NCBI RefSeq assembly: GCF_034190915.1
Contig: NW_026947488.1
Coordinates: 2,056,501 to 2,120,500 of the forward strand
DNA: 64,000 nucleotides
Origin: Cavia porcellus
Lineage: Eukaryota > Chordata > Mammalia > Rodentia > Caviidae
Reading direction: 5' to 3'
Below the pieces are notes generated by a model. The model saw only the letters and a list, made by a program, of their open reading frames with translations. It did no database searches and was not told the DNA's origin. The position numbers and the translations under genes are program-made. Shown here piece after piece: positions 48,488 to 60,192 of this stretch. The stretch's first letter is position 1, and the number at the start of each line of letters is the position of its first letter.

Positions 48488-48895
48488 GAGAGCTAGGAAT
48501 AGAGCTCAGCAGTATAAGTGCCTGCCTGGCCAGCCCAAGGTCTGGAGTTTGATTCCAGATACCAATAATAATAATAATAATAAATAAATAAAAGAATAAG
48601 CTGGCATGGTGGGGCACACCTGTAATTCCAGCACTTAGGAGGCTGAGACCAAGGATCACTGCAAGTTTCAGACCGGCCTGGGCTACACAGAGAGTTCAGG
48701 GCTGGCCTAAACCACAAAGCAAGACCTTGTCTCAAAAACCAAAAATATAAAATAAATGAAATAATAATAATTTTTAAAAATAGCTGATGAAGATGGTGCA
48801 CACCTGTGATCCCAGCACTCAGGAGGCTGAGGCAGGAGGACTGCCATAAACTTAAGGTCAGCCTGCACTACATAGCCAGACCTTAGCTCAAACAA
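48488..48895 (+). repeat. ID element with (AAT)n tail followed by two B1 SINEs
   Basis: ID at about 48488-48597 (GGAATAGAGCTCAGCAGTAT to GAGTTTGATTCCAGATACC) whose tail has become an AAT microsatellite. B1 copies at about 48599-48745 (GCTGGCATGGTGGGGCACAC) and about 48782-48895 (CAGCACTCAGGAGGCTGAGG). Confidence 0.8.
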
Positions 48896-49049
48896 AATAA
48901 AGCAACTCCCAAACCACAAATAACCCAATTTGATCACAAGCAAAAGATCTGAAGAGGTACCTCGTAAAAGAGACACACATGGGACAAATAAGTACATGAC
49001 AAAATGCAAAATGTCTTTAGGCATAAGGGGAACACAAACTAGAGCCACA

Positions 49050-49140
49050 GCACGGCTGGGGTGCAGCTCAGCGGGGACCCCGTGCTCGGGGAGCCTGGTG
49101 GTGCAGTTCAATCCCCAGCACCAGGAAACAAAACAAAACA
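49050..49140 (+). repeat. Diverged ID SINE, sense
   Basis: GGCTGGGGTGCAGCTCAGCG to GTTCAATCCCCAGCACCAGG, then an AAAC-rich tail. Confidence 0.7.
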
Positions 49141-49204
49141 GTAACACCCAGGGTGAGGGGTTGCTACAAATTAATCAGTATAACTAAGATTTAAAAATAG
49201 GCCA

Positions 49205-49480
49205 TTGCACCAGCATAGTACAGCATGCCGGTAACCCCAGCTACTCAGGAGGCTGAGGCAGGAGAACTGAAAGTTGTAGCCTGGCCTTGAGCAATTCAAT
49301 GAGACCCTGTCTCAATTTTTTTTTTTTTTTGGTCTCTTGAAACAGAATTTCCCTACATAGTTGTTCAGGCTGATCTTAAACCCACTTTGTAGCCCAGGCT
49401 GGTCTCCAACTCACAGAGATCCTCCTGCCTCAGCCTCCTGAATGCTGGGATTACAGGTTTGTGCCACTAGGCCCAGCTTG
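49205..49480. repeat. Facing pair of B1 SINEs
   Basis: A sense B1 at about 49205-49317 (CCCCAGCTACTCAGGAGGCT to GAGACCCTGTCTCAA) runs directly into an antisense B1 at about 49318-49480 (T run, then CTCCTGCCTCAGCCTCCTGA, GGATTACAGGTTTGTGCC). The inverted pair could fold if transcribed. Confidence 0.8.
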
Positions 49481-49507
49481 TCTTGAAGTTTTAAAACCTA
49501 GTAATAC

Positions 49508-49590
49508 AAGAGGGCTGAGGAGATGGGGTAGAGCGCTTGTTCAGCCCAGGGCCCTGGGTTCAAACCCCAGCACCGCAAAAATAGAAAAAA
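49508..49590 (+). repeat. ID SINE, sense
   Basis: GGGCTGAGGAGATGGGGTAG to GGGTTCAAACCCCAGCACCG and an A-rich tail. Confidence 0.7.
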
Positions 49591-49682
49591 GACAAGGGAA
49601 TCACTAACTGCCTTGTGGCCCCACCGGCTTGCAAACTGGCTGCCCAAGGCAGCAGCACTGCCGTGTCAAAAGACAGGCAGTT

Positions 49683-49768
49683 TTCTTTCTTTGGTACCAG
49701 AGACAGAGCTTATGACCCCGTGCTTGCCAGGCAAGCGCTTAAACCTCTGCGCTAAACCCCCAGCCCCG
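49683..49768 (-). repeat. ID SINE, antisense
   Basis: GGTACCAGAGACAGAGCTTA to GCGCTAAACCCCCAGCCCC, preceded by a T-rich tail. Confidence 0.8.
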
Positions 49769-50244
49769 GACGGGCAGTTTCTTAAGAGTTAAGCCCATGG
49801 TTCTGCAGCACCTGGCCATTGCATTCAGCTCCTGTCCAGCTGACACCTGCTGTAAGGCGTGAACCGCAGCTCCATTTGGAACAGCTGAGTGGGAGCGTCC
49901 CAAACAGCCATCAGCAGTGGATGGAGAAGCAGGTTACCTCCTGTGCTGCAGGGACAGGGCGGAAGCAGCTGCTGAGACACCAAACACCCCTCCCCTAGAG
50001 GACTGCACGCGGAGTGACCTCATTTCTACAAAGCTCTCCTTCACGTGGGCATGGACAGACTGACGTTGACAGGATGACCCGGCGGCTGTGGGGTAGGGCA
50101 GGTTGGGCGGGAGGCTTTGTCTGGAGCCAGACACTGGAAAGGGAAGAGCGAAGCAAACAGCGTGGCCACGGTGGCGGCTGGCTCACCACTGCACACTCAC
50201 CATTGCACACTCACCGCTGTACACACATGGACACTCAGCAAATT

Positions 50245-50430
50245 GCAGCTGGGTGTGCTAGCACAGGCTTGCAATCCCAGCTACTTGGGAGGCCAAGGTC
50301 AAAGGTTTGAAGCCAGCCGGAGAAATTTAGTAAGCAATTAGTAAGACTTTGTTTCAAAATTTAAAAAAATAAATAAAGGCCCCGGGGATAGTGACTCAGA
50401 GGTGGAGCACCAGGACCTCAAACTGTATGT
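50245..50430 (+). repeat. B1-dID SINE
   Basis: B1 arm GCTGGGTGTGCTAGCACAGG to GACTTTGTTTCAAAATT, then an ID-like start GGCCCCGGGGATAGTGACTC that fades into unique sequence. Confidence 0.65.
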
Positions 50431-50654
50431 TTGACATATGTGTGTCCTATTGCATGTCAGCCTACTGCCACACTTCACAAAGGCCACAGGTGCTATTTGC
50501 CAAGATTACAGCACTCATACCCACAAGGACCTCAGATGGCTTCCAAGCCAAGTTCTGTAAAGGGACTGTCACCCCCACTGCAGGGTCCTTACAGTGTGAC
50601 AAGCCCTTCTCTGAGAAAGCTGGGCACAAAAGCCAGACCCCTAAACAGACAGGT

Positions 50655-50901
50655 AAGGCTGGCATGGTGGTGCACAGCTGGAATCGCAGCTCCCAGGAGG
50701 CCAAGGCAGGCAGACCACGGCCAGTTCAAGGTCAGCCAGGCCCACATGGTAAGACTCTGTCCAAAACAAAAGAGGGCCAGGCTGTGCGTGGTGGCACGTG
50801 GTTGTAACCCCAGACTTGGGAGGCTGACGCAGGAGGATCACTGTGAGTTCAAGGCCAGCCTAGGTTACATAGCAAGTTCAAGGCCAGTGTGAACTGCCTG
50901 G
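50655..50901 (+). repeat. Two B1 SINEs
   Basis: First copy about 50655-50773 (GCTGGCATGGTGGTGCACAG to GACTCTGTCCAAAAC); second about 50780-50901 (GGCTGTGCGTGGTGGCACGT, AGTTCAAGGCCAGCCTAGG). The second runs straight into the minisatellite. Confidence 0.75.
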
Positions 50902-50917
50902 AAAAAAACAAACACAG

Positions 50918-50964
<47 letters not shown>

Positions 50965-51045
50965 AACAGCAATTGCCTGACTGGTGAACCAGTGGGGGCC
51001 TCCAAGGATCCGCCTGCACTACCCAGGTGAAAAAAACAAACACAG

Positions 51046-51092
<47 letters not shown>

Positions 51093-51173
51093 AACAGCAA
51101 TTGCCTGACTGGTGAACCAGTGGGGGCCTCCAAGGATCCGCCTGCACTACCCAGGTGAAAAAAACAAACACAG

Positions 51174-51224
<51 letters not shown>

Positions 51225-51275
51225 ACTGGTGAACCAGTGGGGGCCTCCAAGGATCCACCTGCACTAGCCAGGTGG
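50902..51275. repeat. 128 bp minisatellite with an embedded (CA)n in each unit
   Basis: The mark AAAAAAACAAACACAGAAC occurs at 50902, 51030 and 51158, exactly 128 bp apart. Each unit has that mark, an AC microsatellite, then TGACTGGTGAACCAGTGGGG and GGCCTCCAAGGATCC. Units 1 and 2 share the same unique part beginning GAGGAACAGCAATTGCC. Unit 3 lacks that 17 bp stretch, has a longer CA run and carries CCACCTGCACTAGCC in place of CCGCCTGCACTACCC. The array starts at the tail of a B1. Confidence 0.93.
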
Positions 51276-51279
51276 CCAC

Positions 51280-54160
51280 TATGGGGCGCCCAAGAGCCAC
51301 CCTGGAGCAATCCTCGGTCTCACTGTCTGCTCCCCGCCCACTTCTTCCCTTCCCCTACAGTGACTGGCTGGTGGAGCCTCCCCTAGAGTCTCTGGGGTGG
51401 GAAAGGGCCACAGCCCAAGTGGAAAGAGGAAGTGGGGTGCAGGAGGACCCCGAATTTAGGGGCCCAGGCTGAGCACTCCACAGAATGCCAGCAGCAGCTT
51501 CCTCTGCAAGGCAAGGTCTGCCAGGGCCCTGAGTGCACCTGTGTCCCCAGACCATTCTGGCACCTGCTCCTGCCGCTAGTCCACCCCAGATGCCTTATCT
51601 AACCTTAACAGCAGGTGCCACACTGAGGTCACAGGTCAGCTTCCATCTCTTAGCTGTGTGACCTAGGAAAAAGTCCTTAGCCGACTGTTCCCTCCAGCCG
51701 TGAAGTGTGATTGTCAGAGTCTCTCAGCAAGGCTGGGGTTGTCTGCATCTGACAGGATAACACACACCCAGAACAAGTGTGCCGCTCAGAAGGTGGTCAG
51801 CAAACCTTCACCATCTCCATCTCCGTCTCTGTCACCAGCATCACCACCACATCCCTGTTACCACCGTCACCATCGTTAGCATCGCCTTTACAATGCCCAA
51901 GTCCCCATGGGCAGATCCTGGGTTGGTGACTCTAGAAGTCATACTACCCCCACCCACCTCATACAGGCCCCACTGCGGGTACCTGGGGCACCTGTGCAGC
52001 AGCCCCGCCCCGCTCCCCAGCCCCTCCCGCGGGCCCTGCTCACACACAGGTAAACGCAGGCTTCCGGTGCAGTGCAGCCTCCCGGGAAGCCTCTCTCCTC
52101 TCCCCCAGGCAGCTGTGCCTGGACCAACTGGGGCCCGGCAGCCATGCAGTGCACATTGTGTGTGGAAGGAACCGGCCCAGGACAAGGAAATCTGCTTCAG
52201 AACTGGGCGGGAGGGTGTGTGTTAGGCAAGCCACAAATCAGGGCCCGGGACAGGCCTTCTCTCTGTGTGACCCTGCCCAGGAGCTGCAGACACCCCACCG
52301 AGACCCCACCAGCAAGGCTCCTGAATGAAGGCTCGGGAGTTCCGCCTTGGAGTAGAGCTTCCGAGCATGTCAGGGTGTCTGTAGGCCCTGGAGTCCTGCT
52401 TCCTGATCATGGTAGATACGGCCTCTGACCCGGACAGACAGACAGACAGCCTCCCAGCAGCCCTGGTCCCCCAGCAGGAGAGGGTGGCTCTTCTCCCCGG
52501 GGCCCTGCAGAGGTGAGGCTTCAACAGGAAAGAGCTGCTGGCTACATCGGGGTGGGGAGCAAGGCCCCCGCCATGGTCCTCCCAGGAAACAGATGCACAC
52601 TCAGGGAAGCGCGCTTTTGCCACCGGCCCCTCCAGGGCCCACATCAGATTGTCCCTCTGTCTGCGTGTGTGTCCAGGAGCCAGCTGGAGCTGCCTCCCAG
52701 TCCCCGCCTGGGAGAAATGTGCAGAATGCCTGAGCCAACAAGGAAGCAGACACTGAGCAAGATGGGACTCCTGGATCCTGAGCTCTGCAGGGGCAGCGTG
52801 CCAGTGGCTGGGGACAGCAGTGCAGTTCTCCTGCCTGTGAACTGTGACCCGAGGGTGGCCTCTATGGGGTCCTGACCACTTGCCTGGGACCATGGAATTC
52901 CTGTTTGCAGCCCAGTGAGGAAGTTCACTTATCAGCCCATTTCACAGAGCAGGAAACTGAGGCCAAGGAAGAGGAAGTTATTTTTCCAGAGTCAGGAACT
53001 GAGGTGAAGGAGAAGGGTACACACCATGCTGAGTGCCAGCAGGAGGCTCAGGGCTCAAGGCACCTCTCTTCCCACAGCCTGGAGAGGCCCAGCTGGGGGC
53101 CACAGAGGAAGGTACCCTAGAGACTTGTTGAGCATCCCCCCTCCTCCCTTCCCTCCCCTCCTCTGAGCTTTGCTTTCCGTGAGCCTGAGCGCAGGAGCAC
53201 CAGGCTGGCCAGGTGTGGCAGCTGGTAAAATGTGCCCCAAGGCACTTGCCGGGCTCCCTCTGAAAGTAGAAGTGACTGAACCCGAATTCCCGCCAGGTGA
53301 GTCACCTGGGTTCATCCCACTCAGCACATGTGACCCCAATTTCTTGGGCTCCTGCCCTACCGGGCTCTGGAGCCCTAGGTCTATGGGGCCCAGGGCCCAC
53401 ACCCGTGCTGACCTGCCCTCCTCTGGGTGTCTCTGTGGAGTCAGGGGCCCCTGGGCCTGGGCAGCAGTGGACTGAGCCCTGCTAGTGCCTGGGCCAAGCC
53501 CGGGCAAGGGGTCCCGCAGAGGTCTGGGCTGCACGTCTGACTGGACCTGGCCATGCTGCTGGGGACCCGCGGGGGCCGCTGCAGCCCAGGAGTTTGGTCC
53601 TGAAACCACCTCGCCCAAGGCTTTTGCCACACCTCGTGCCCCTTGGGCCTCTGCTTCCAGGAGATGCTTTGCCCCTCCCCCACAGGGCCACCCAGCCAGG
53701 CAGCAGCGAGCACCAGGGCTGCCCCTGAACCTCAGCAGGAAGGGGCTGAGTCTGGGCCAGGCCTGCTCCTGCCCCACCACCTGGCTGACCTGTGTGTCCC
53801 ACAGATACTCACCCAGCACCTGGCACCCAGGCCCTGCGGGGGCACAAGTGACCTCACTGTGCAGGACAGGTCGAAAGCTAGGAGGTCTCAGGTGGGTAGG
53901 GTGTCAGGCGGGGAGGGTCCCCAGGACATGTCAGAACACATCTGTGCTTGGCAGGACGGGGGATGGGGCCGTTGGCTGTCAGGGAGCAGAGGCCAGGGCT
54001 GCTGCTCTCACCCCATGGCACTGGCCACTGTGCCACAGGCCCAGGGTATCGGCAAGGTCTGCTGGAGGTGCTTTTGCTGTTTTCGTGTTTGCTGTGGTTC
54101 TGTGCTGCAGGTGCTGGGGCTCGGTCGCAGGGCCGCCAAGTGCATGCTGGGCAGTGCCAT
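51280..54160. other. Intergenic, GC-rich, mostly unique
   Basis: No exon recognised. Long open frames occur on both strands near 53.0-54.2 kb but look compositional. Visible repeats are a degenerate CAY/CAC trinucleotide tract at about 51803-51890, a (CAGA)n patch at 52436-52455 and a MIR-like piece at about 52925-53000 (CAGGAAACTGAGGCCAAGG). Confidence 0.55.
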
Positions 54161-54177
54161 ACCTGGGGGAGGATCTT

Positions 54178-54270
54178 TCTTTTTTCTTTTTTTGGTACTA
54201 GGGATCCAACTCATGACCTCACACTTGCCAGGCAGGTGCTGACACTGCTGAGCTAAATCCCCAACCCTTA
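54178..54270 (-). repeat. ID SINE, antisense
   Basis: A T-rich tail, then GGTACTAGGGATCCAACTCA to GAGCTAAATCCCCAACCC. Target duplication GGGGGAGGATCTT at 54165-54177 and 54271-54283, perfect over 13 bp. Confidence 0.9.
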
Positions 54271-54283
54271 GGGGGAGGATCTT

Positions 54284-56759
54284 GATGGGTGGAGGCTGCA
54301 TAGAGGGGCTGGGGTGGGTGGTCAAGGCAGGCCCCTCTGGGGAGGGGCATCGTGAGCAGTGAGCAGACCCCAGGTGGCTGTCTCTCCCCACCTATCACCC
54401 GTGCACCTTGTGCAACTGGTGCTAGTTGTATGCAGTGGCAGGTGGAGGTGGGCAGATCAGACACCAGCCAGGTGCCAGGCAGCCCGGGGAATTCCAGGAG
54501 GGCACCTCCCCTCCCCTAGCCCAGGCACATTCCTCCGCTTGGGTGGGCAGGGTGGAAGCGGGCACATTCCTGCAGGAGGAGGCCCAGGTCCTCCGGCTTC
54601 CCAGGACCCAGATAATCTCTGTCCTCTGGGGCTGAGCTGGAGCAGGGCCCTGCCGAGGACACGCAGGTCAGCGCTGGGGTTTTGGCGTGGTCACATGTCC
54701 TGCCGCGAGGCTGCAGCTGGGGATCAGGAAGGAGAGCCTGGCAGACAAGGTCAGGGAGATGCCAGCCCGGCTGGGCAGTGGGCAGAGCTTACCTGGCCAG
54801 TGTGAGGTGGGGACAGGATCGCCCTGTGTCTCGGAGTCAAGCCATCTTACAGAGCAGTCCATGGTGCCTCTCTAACCCCCAGCCTGGGAAACTGGGCTGA
54901 GGAGAGCTGCTCTCCGCTGCCCAGCACACAAAGGGCTGGCCCAGCACCTGCCAGAGACACGGCAGGGCCAGCCCAGTGGGTACTGCACTGGGCTGAGCCA
55001 GAGGCCCCAAATCAGGGATGGAGACAGAGGTAGGACACACGGTCCACCACCACACCCAGGGACCCGGAATGTGCCTAGCCAGGCATCACACAGCAGGCCC
55101 TGACGGACACGGAAGCAGGTGGAGATGGACGGTGGGGTGTCCTGGCCCTGTCCTGGGGCCGCAGGTTTGGTTACAGTAGCTTCTACTCCGGCCTTCATCA
55201 CCACCATTTCCTGGGTTCTGAGAGCCAGTCCGCAGCCCCTGACCTGGTGCTGTGGGACACCTGACCGCTTGCCGGAAGGCCCCTGGTGGACCCCTCACCC
55301 TCTGCTCTGGTGACAGCATTCCGAGTCTCCGTGTGTTTACATTCCCTGGAAATCCTTCCTAGTGCCATGGGGCAAATATTTTGTTAGTGTTGAAACTCAG
55401 GGCGAGTAGGGACCTGGAGCAGAGCCCCTCCCTGTCCCTCCCCATGGGCAGCGGACCCAGCTGGGACTGGAACCACTTCACCTGGCCCACCCCTTTATTC
55501 TCAGCCTGGCCCTGAGCCAGCAGCTCGGGCGGAGCCTGTGGGGCCCTCTGGGAGTGGCAGGTACAGGCACATTCCCAAAGCCCTCCTGCCCACCTTCAGC
55601 ATTCTGGAACCCTCCTTTGTGAAACTGTGGGGACAACAGATGGAAGTGGCTGGAATATCACCAGTGGCCCAAATGCAGGGGACCCTAGGTGCCCCCTCTC
55701 CATCAGGGCTCCTTTGGGATGTGGCAGGAGAGGGAGGGAGCTTCCACAGCCAGGCCCCAGGGCTGCAGAGTGACCAGAGGGTGGGGCTGGCTGGAGGCCA
55801 CAGGCGGGCTGTGCTCTCCCCAACAGTTCCTGGGGATGCAGCGGGGTCCTGCGTGCCAGGCTTTCTGTTTGAGGTGTGCTGGGCTCACTGTGGCTCTGAA
55901 GGCAAGTGCAGGCCTCCCTGTGCGGGGACAGGGCCCAGCTTGCCCACAGGCCCAGGAGCTGGCCTGCCTGCGCCAGCCCCCGTGGCCCCCTGCTGGCCCC
56001 ACCATCCAGCCTGGCCATTGGTCTTGGCCCAGCTGGCCTCCTCCTGACACCCGGAGAGGCTGTGGCCAGGAGCCCGCCCCAGTGTCATCATGGTTCCCCC
56101 ACCCTGCAGAGCGGGCTGACCTCAGCTCCCATCTGCTCAGCAGCTGGTGGACACCTGGGCTCCTTCTACCCTTTGGTTTTAGGGGCCAGCACCATGGTGG
56201 CCATCAGGGCACACATTTCTGCGGTTCACAGGTTTATGTTTCCAGGCAGTGACCAGGAGTGGACAGCTGGGTCACTGTGACTCTGGGTTTAGTTATCGGA
56301 TGAGACGTCAGGCTGTTTGCCCCCACTGTGCGCCGCTCCACACGTCCTCCAGACCAGGCCTTGGTCCCCACGTCCTCTCTGTGACACTCCTGTGATTCTG
56401 CTCAGAAGATGCCTTGGAGGAGTCCCCTGTGAACTTTAGGTGGCCAAAAAGAGAGGACTGAGTCCTCGCCTACTGGCCCCGTCCCCACCACCAGGCCTCC
56501 AGCGCCTGGCACGGAGTGGGGCACAGGTCTCTGGGCCGGGTACTCAGCTGTCGGCCACTGCTGTCCAGCAACTGTTCCATGCTCGCCTGAGGCACACTGG
56601 CCCTACCCTGCCTCTGGGCCTCACCCTGGCCCCAAAGGACAGGCTGCACTGTGCTCCGTGAGCTGACGGCAGTGACAGCACCCACTGTCTTCGGTGCTGC
56701 CTAATGCACTTTTGATGTGGAAAATGCTCATTTCAGGAGTTTTTCCGTCATAGAATTTG
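54284..56759. other. Intergenic, unique GC-rich sequence
   Basis: No exon, RNA gene or SINE recognised in this 2.5 kb. Confidence 0.5.
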
Positions 56760-56890
56760 GAGGGTTTTTTTCACTATGGAGTCCAGACTGGCCTCAAATC
56801 CACCATGTGTCACAGGGTGGTCTCGTGATGATCCTCCTGCCTCAGCCTCCTGAGTGCCGGGACTCCAGGGTTCGTCACTACACCTAGCTC
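56760..56890 (-). repeat. B1 SINE, antisense
   Basis: TTTTTTTCACTATGGAGTCC, then CCTGCCTCAGCCTCCTGAGT and CCGGGACTCCAGGGTTCG. Confidence 0.75.
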
Positions 56891-56974
56891 CATGGTCAAC
56901 TGGAGAACTTAGCCCTCACCCCACCGCATGAGGGCGGGGACACTGGCGTTCCTGGCGGGCGTGGGGGTGGGCAC

Positions 56975-56985
56975 AATAAAATAAA
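56975..56985 (+). terminator. Overlapping poly(A) hexamers of unknown parent
   Basis: AATAAAATAAA holds two AATAAA at 56975-56980 and 56980-56985. No gene in sense upstream was found. Probably chance or a relic. Confidence 0.2.
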
Positions 56986-58002
56986 GCTGCTGCATAGAGG
57001 AACACTGGGGGGCTCCTGCAGTGGTGCTGGTGCGGGCGGGTGCAGCTGTTGGAAAGGCTGCTGTGCTGAGCTGGGCTTGGAGGACAGGTCGGTGTCCCTC
57101 CCTGTCGCTGTCCCTCAGTCTCCTGCCCCACTGGAGGCAGCTGGCTCATTCCAGGCCAGGACGGAGGCACACAGCTGCATCCTGACGAAGGGTTAGTTTG
57201 CAGGAGGAGGTTGGCAGCCCCTGCCAGCTTGGTGGCGTGCAGTCTGCAGCAAGGCAGGACAGGACAGGAGCTGCGCACCCCAGGCCACTGGGAGCCTCAG
57301 CCGCAGGGGCCAGAGCCAGCTGGTAGCCCTGCTCTCTGGCACCCTCTGGGCCACAGACTCCTCTGTAAGTAGGGGCAGCGCCTTGCTGCTGCCACCTGAG
57401 CCCTCCTACAAAGCGGACAGTGGACGGCGCTCAGCAGCCTCCCTGCCCAGCCACAGCTTCCTGTACATCTCAGGGCCTGGCCCTGGGGAGCAGCCCCAGC
57501 AGGTGACAGCCCAAGGTGGTGAGAGAGGCAGGCACTTCCTCACCCCTGGAGAGTGCCAGGGCCCTGTGGCAGCTGTAGAGCAGAAGCCTGTCATCTGGGC
57601 GGGCGGGGGGTGGGGGGCTCGGCATCTGTGCTTTCAATGCTGGCAGCTGCCCAGCCCAGCCCTGGCAGAGGCTCCCCCCACTGCTGGCTCCCTCCTGTGG
57701 GGACCAGGACCCCACCCATGAGCCTGGCAGCCCAGGGGCAGCTGGCAGGGGAAACAGAGAAAGGGACGTTGGCAGAGAGACGCAGAACGAGGAACAGAGA
57801 GCAGCCAGAGAATGAGAATCCAGGCGCAAGTCAGAGGGTCCCAGTCGTGGCACAGAGCAGGGGCTGCTGGGCCAGGAGTCTGCACCCCTGGGGGCCTGTG
57901 TGTGCTCCGGAAGTCATGTGACTGGTGAGGGTCGGTCGGGGAGCAGCTTGTCCTCTTGTGAGGAGGGATCCAGGAGCAGGTGTCTCCCTCCTGCAGGGCC
58001 TC

Positions 58003-58230
58003 AGCCAGCTGCCCCACAGGTGCAGAGGGGCTTCCCAGGCTGGCTTTCTTTAAGGGACTGTGGCCGTGGGACACTGCAGGCCATTGGCTTCCAAAGCCCA
58101 GGCCTAGGCCCAGGCCAGGCTGCAGCTCCAGGGTCCGGCCTGGGCCTGCTCTGCTGGCTGGGCCCGTCTGGGGGTAACATTCCTCCTGGGCCTCAAGGCC
58201 TGCTGGCCATATAAGGCCGCCTGTGGGCAC
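58003..58230. promoter_or_regulatory. MCAT + CArG motif cluster, candidate enhancer or promoter
   Basis: CATTCCT (TEAD/MCAT) at 58178-58184 is followed 23 bp later by CCATATAAGG, a perfect CArG box for SRF, at 58207-58216. A CAGCTG E-box lies near 58008. The CArG also contains a TATA-like core. It lies 5.5 kb upstream of LAMA5. The motif combination is typical of muscle or SRF/TEAD-responsive elements; function here is inferred. Confidence 0.35.
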
Positions 58231-60107
58231 CTCCTGCAGAAGCTTGGAGCCTTCACCCCCACCCCGCCCCCTGTGGGAATCAGGGTTTGGCCAGGCCGAA
58301 GATGGGGGAGGTGCCTACAGCAGCCTCAGCCCCAGGGAGGGGGGCACGGGCGGGCAGCCCCAGGCTCTGCACAGGGTCGCACTGGGCTGGGAAGTCCCTC
58401 TGGTCTTCCCCATGGGTCCAGGCCTCTGGGCTCCCCGGAGCTGCCCAGTCTCTATCTTGTAGCAGGGAGGTACTGGTTTTTGGTCTTGGGGTGGGCAAGG
58501 ACTGGGACAGGGGTACAGACGGAAGCTAAACAGGATAAAATGGGCGCTGCAGCCATGTGGGGAGAGCAGCACTGGTCACCACCCTTGGTGGGGGGCAGGT
58601 GAGCTGGAGCCCTGACTTCACAGCCAGGCAGGCCCTGGGAGGCGCCCTGCAGCACCCTGATGGGGTTGGGGTCCTAAAAGGAGCCTGGTCCCTGCCAGAA
58701 CCAGATCCTTTCTGTGTCTGTGTCCAGGGCTCCGGGCCACTCATCCCCTCCCCACCAGCTGTGGGCCAGGGAGGTTGGCCGTTTCTTGTTGGGGTCCACA
58801 CCTCGGGCGAGGGCTGGGTCCTGGAGGACTGTGGGCAGCGGAGGTGGAAGGGGGGGATGCCTCACCTGAGCACAGCTCCTCTTTGCACCCCCCCATCTGC
58901 ACGGCCTGCTGCTGGGGGTGCTGCTAGTTTACAGGCCTGCTGGGAAGCAAGTTTGAGGACAGAAGGGCAGGAATTTGGGGACAACGCTGAGAGGCTGGGA
59001 GCCTCCCTTGAACTATTCTTGTCTGGGCCTGAGGGAGAGGCTCGCTCTGCCGCTTAACTCCCAGCCTGCTCTGCCACAGGGCACAAACAACAGAGAAGGA
59101 GACAGCTCAGAGTGAAGCCTGAAGGGTGGACAGAGCTCCAAACAGCCAGGCCAGGTGGACTCAAGGGGACCATCAGGGAGGGGCCCCCGAAGCCCTGTCT
59201 CTGGATAACAAGGCTGAGGCCGGATCCCCAACAAGAGAGGTGGGAGAGGGTACAGGCTGGGGCAGCTGGAAAGTAGGGGGCTGCAGAGAGTGCCTGGCTT
59301 TGGTCCTAGGAGGAGGGGTGCACCTTGGGCCCGGGAAGGTCCAGCAGTCTTCCTCAGCCAGCCCAGGGCCGGTTCCCAGTTCCCAGCACCCAGCACCCAG
59401 CCGGGGTTCAGGACAGCCTGACAAAGACAAGGTCCCTTCCAGGTCTCGGCTCATGGCGAATTTCACAAGCAACTGGGTGGTAGGCGCCTACATTCAGACA
59501 AACAAGCTAAGGCTGGAGCAGGGGAACGTCTGGGCTTCTGGTTCTGACCATCACAGCGATGAGGCCCCCTGAGCACATGCATGTGGGCGCCCAGCTACAC
59601 GTGTGCAGGCGTGGCCTGCCGCTCTGTCCAGCCGAGATGAAGCTCACAGGGAAGAAAGCCAGGTGGGAGAGAGCCTGGGAATTCCTGTGGAGAGGACAGC
59701 ACAGCCGGGTCACCTCGCTCTGTTCGTACCTGGAGCCACCTGTCCAGCCACCCAGCCTTGACTGGCACCATGGCAGCTGTCCTGGCCAGGCCTGCTGAGG
59801 CTGCTGTGGGCAGGGCAGGCACAGGCCACTCTCCACCTGGACAGACGATGGCTTGAGCCCTGGATTCGGCCTCTGTAATAAGACAGTGGACAAGTGGGGC
59901 CGGGGTCTCAGCACGATGCCTAGAGCCAAGGCTTTGAAGGCAATGAGACGCTGAACACAGTGACCCATACCTCTAAGCCCAGCACTCTGGGAGTTGGAGG
60001 CCAGAGAGTGGCCAGTTAGAGCTCAGCTAGAGGAAGGCAACACTCAGACCCCGTCAGTGCAAAGGTCCTGGGTTGGTCCATTCTCCAGTACTGAAAAGGA
60101 GGAGAAG

Positions 60108-60190
60108 GAACTGGAGCCAGGGCCAGAGATAAGAAGGAGGAGGCGAGAAGGAAGAGGAGAAGGAGAAGGAAAAGAAGAAAGAAACAGAAA
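60108..60190 (+). repeat. Purine-rich (GAA/GGA) tract
   Basis: From about 60128 to 60190 the + strand is almost only A and G (for example GAAGAGGAGAAGGAGAAGG), between two SINEs. Such mirror-like purine runs can form triplex DNA. Confidence 0.85.
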
Positions 60191-60192
60191 TA

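Noticed and set aside
50849..51310. Open frames encoding long Cys-Val alternation
   Set aside because: They are translations of the CA microsatellites inside the 128 bp minisatellite.
53055..53819. Long minus-strand open frame (254 aa), with another of 238 aa on the + strand at 53485-54201
   Set aside because: Both strands are open over the same GC-rich DNA, the residues are Gly/Pro/Ala-rich without a family pattern, the + frame ends in an ID element, and no splice structure extends either.
56975..56985. 3' end of an unannotated gene at a double AATAAA
   Set aside because: No coding or splice structure leads to it; an old B1 lies just upstream, so chance or a relic is more likely.
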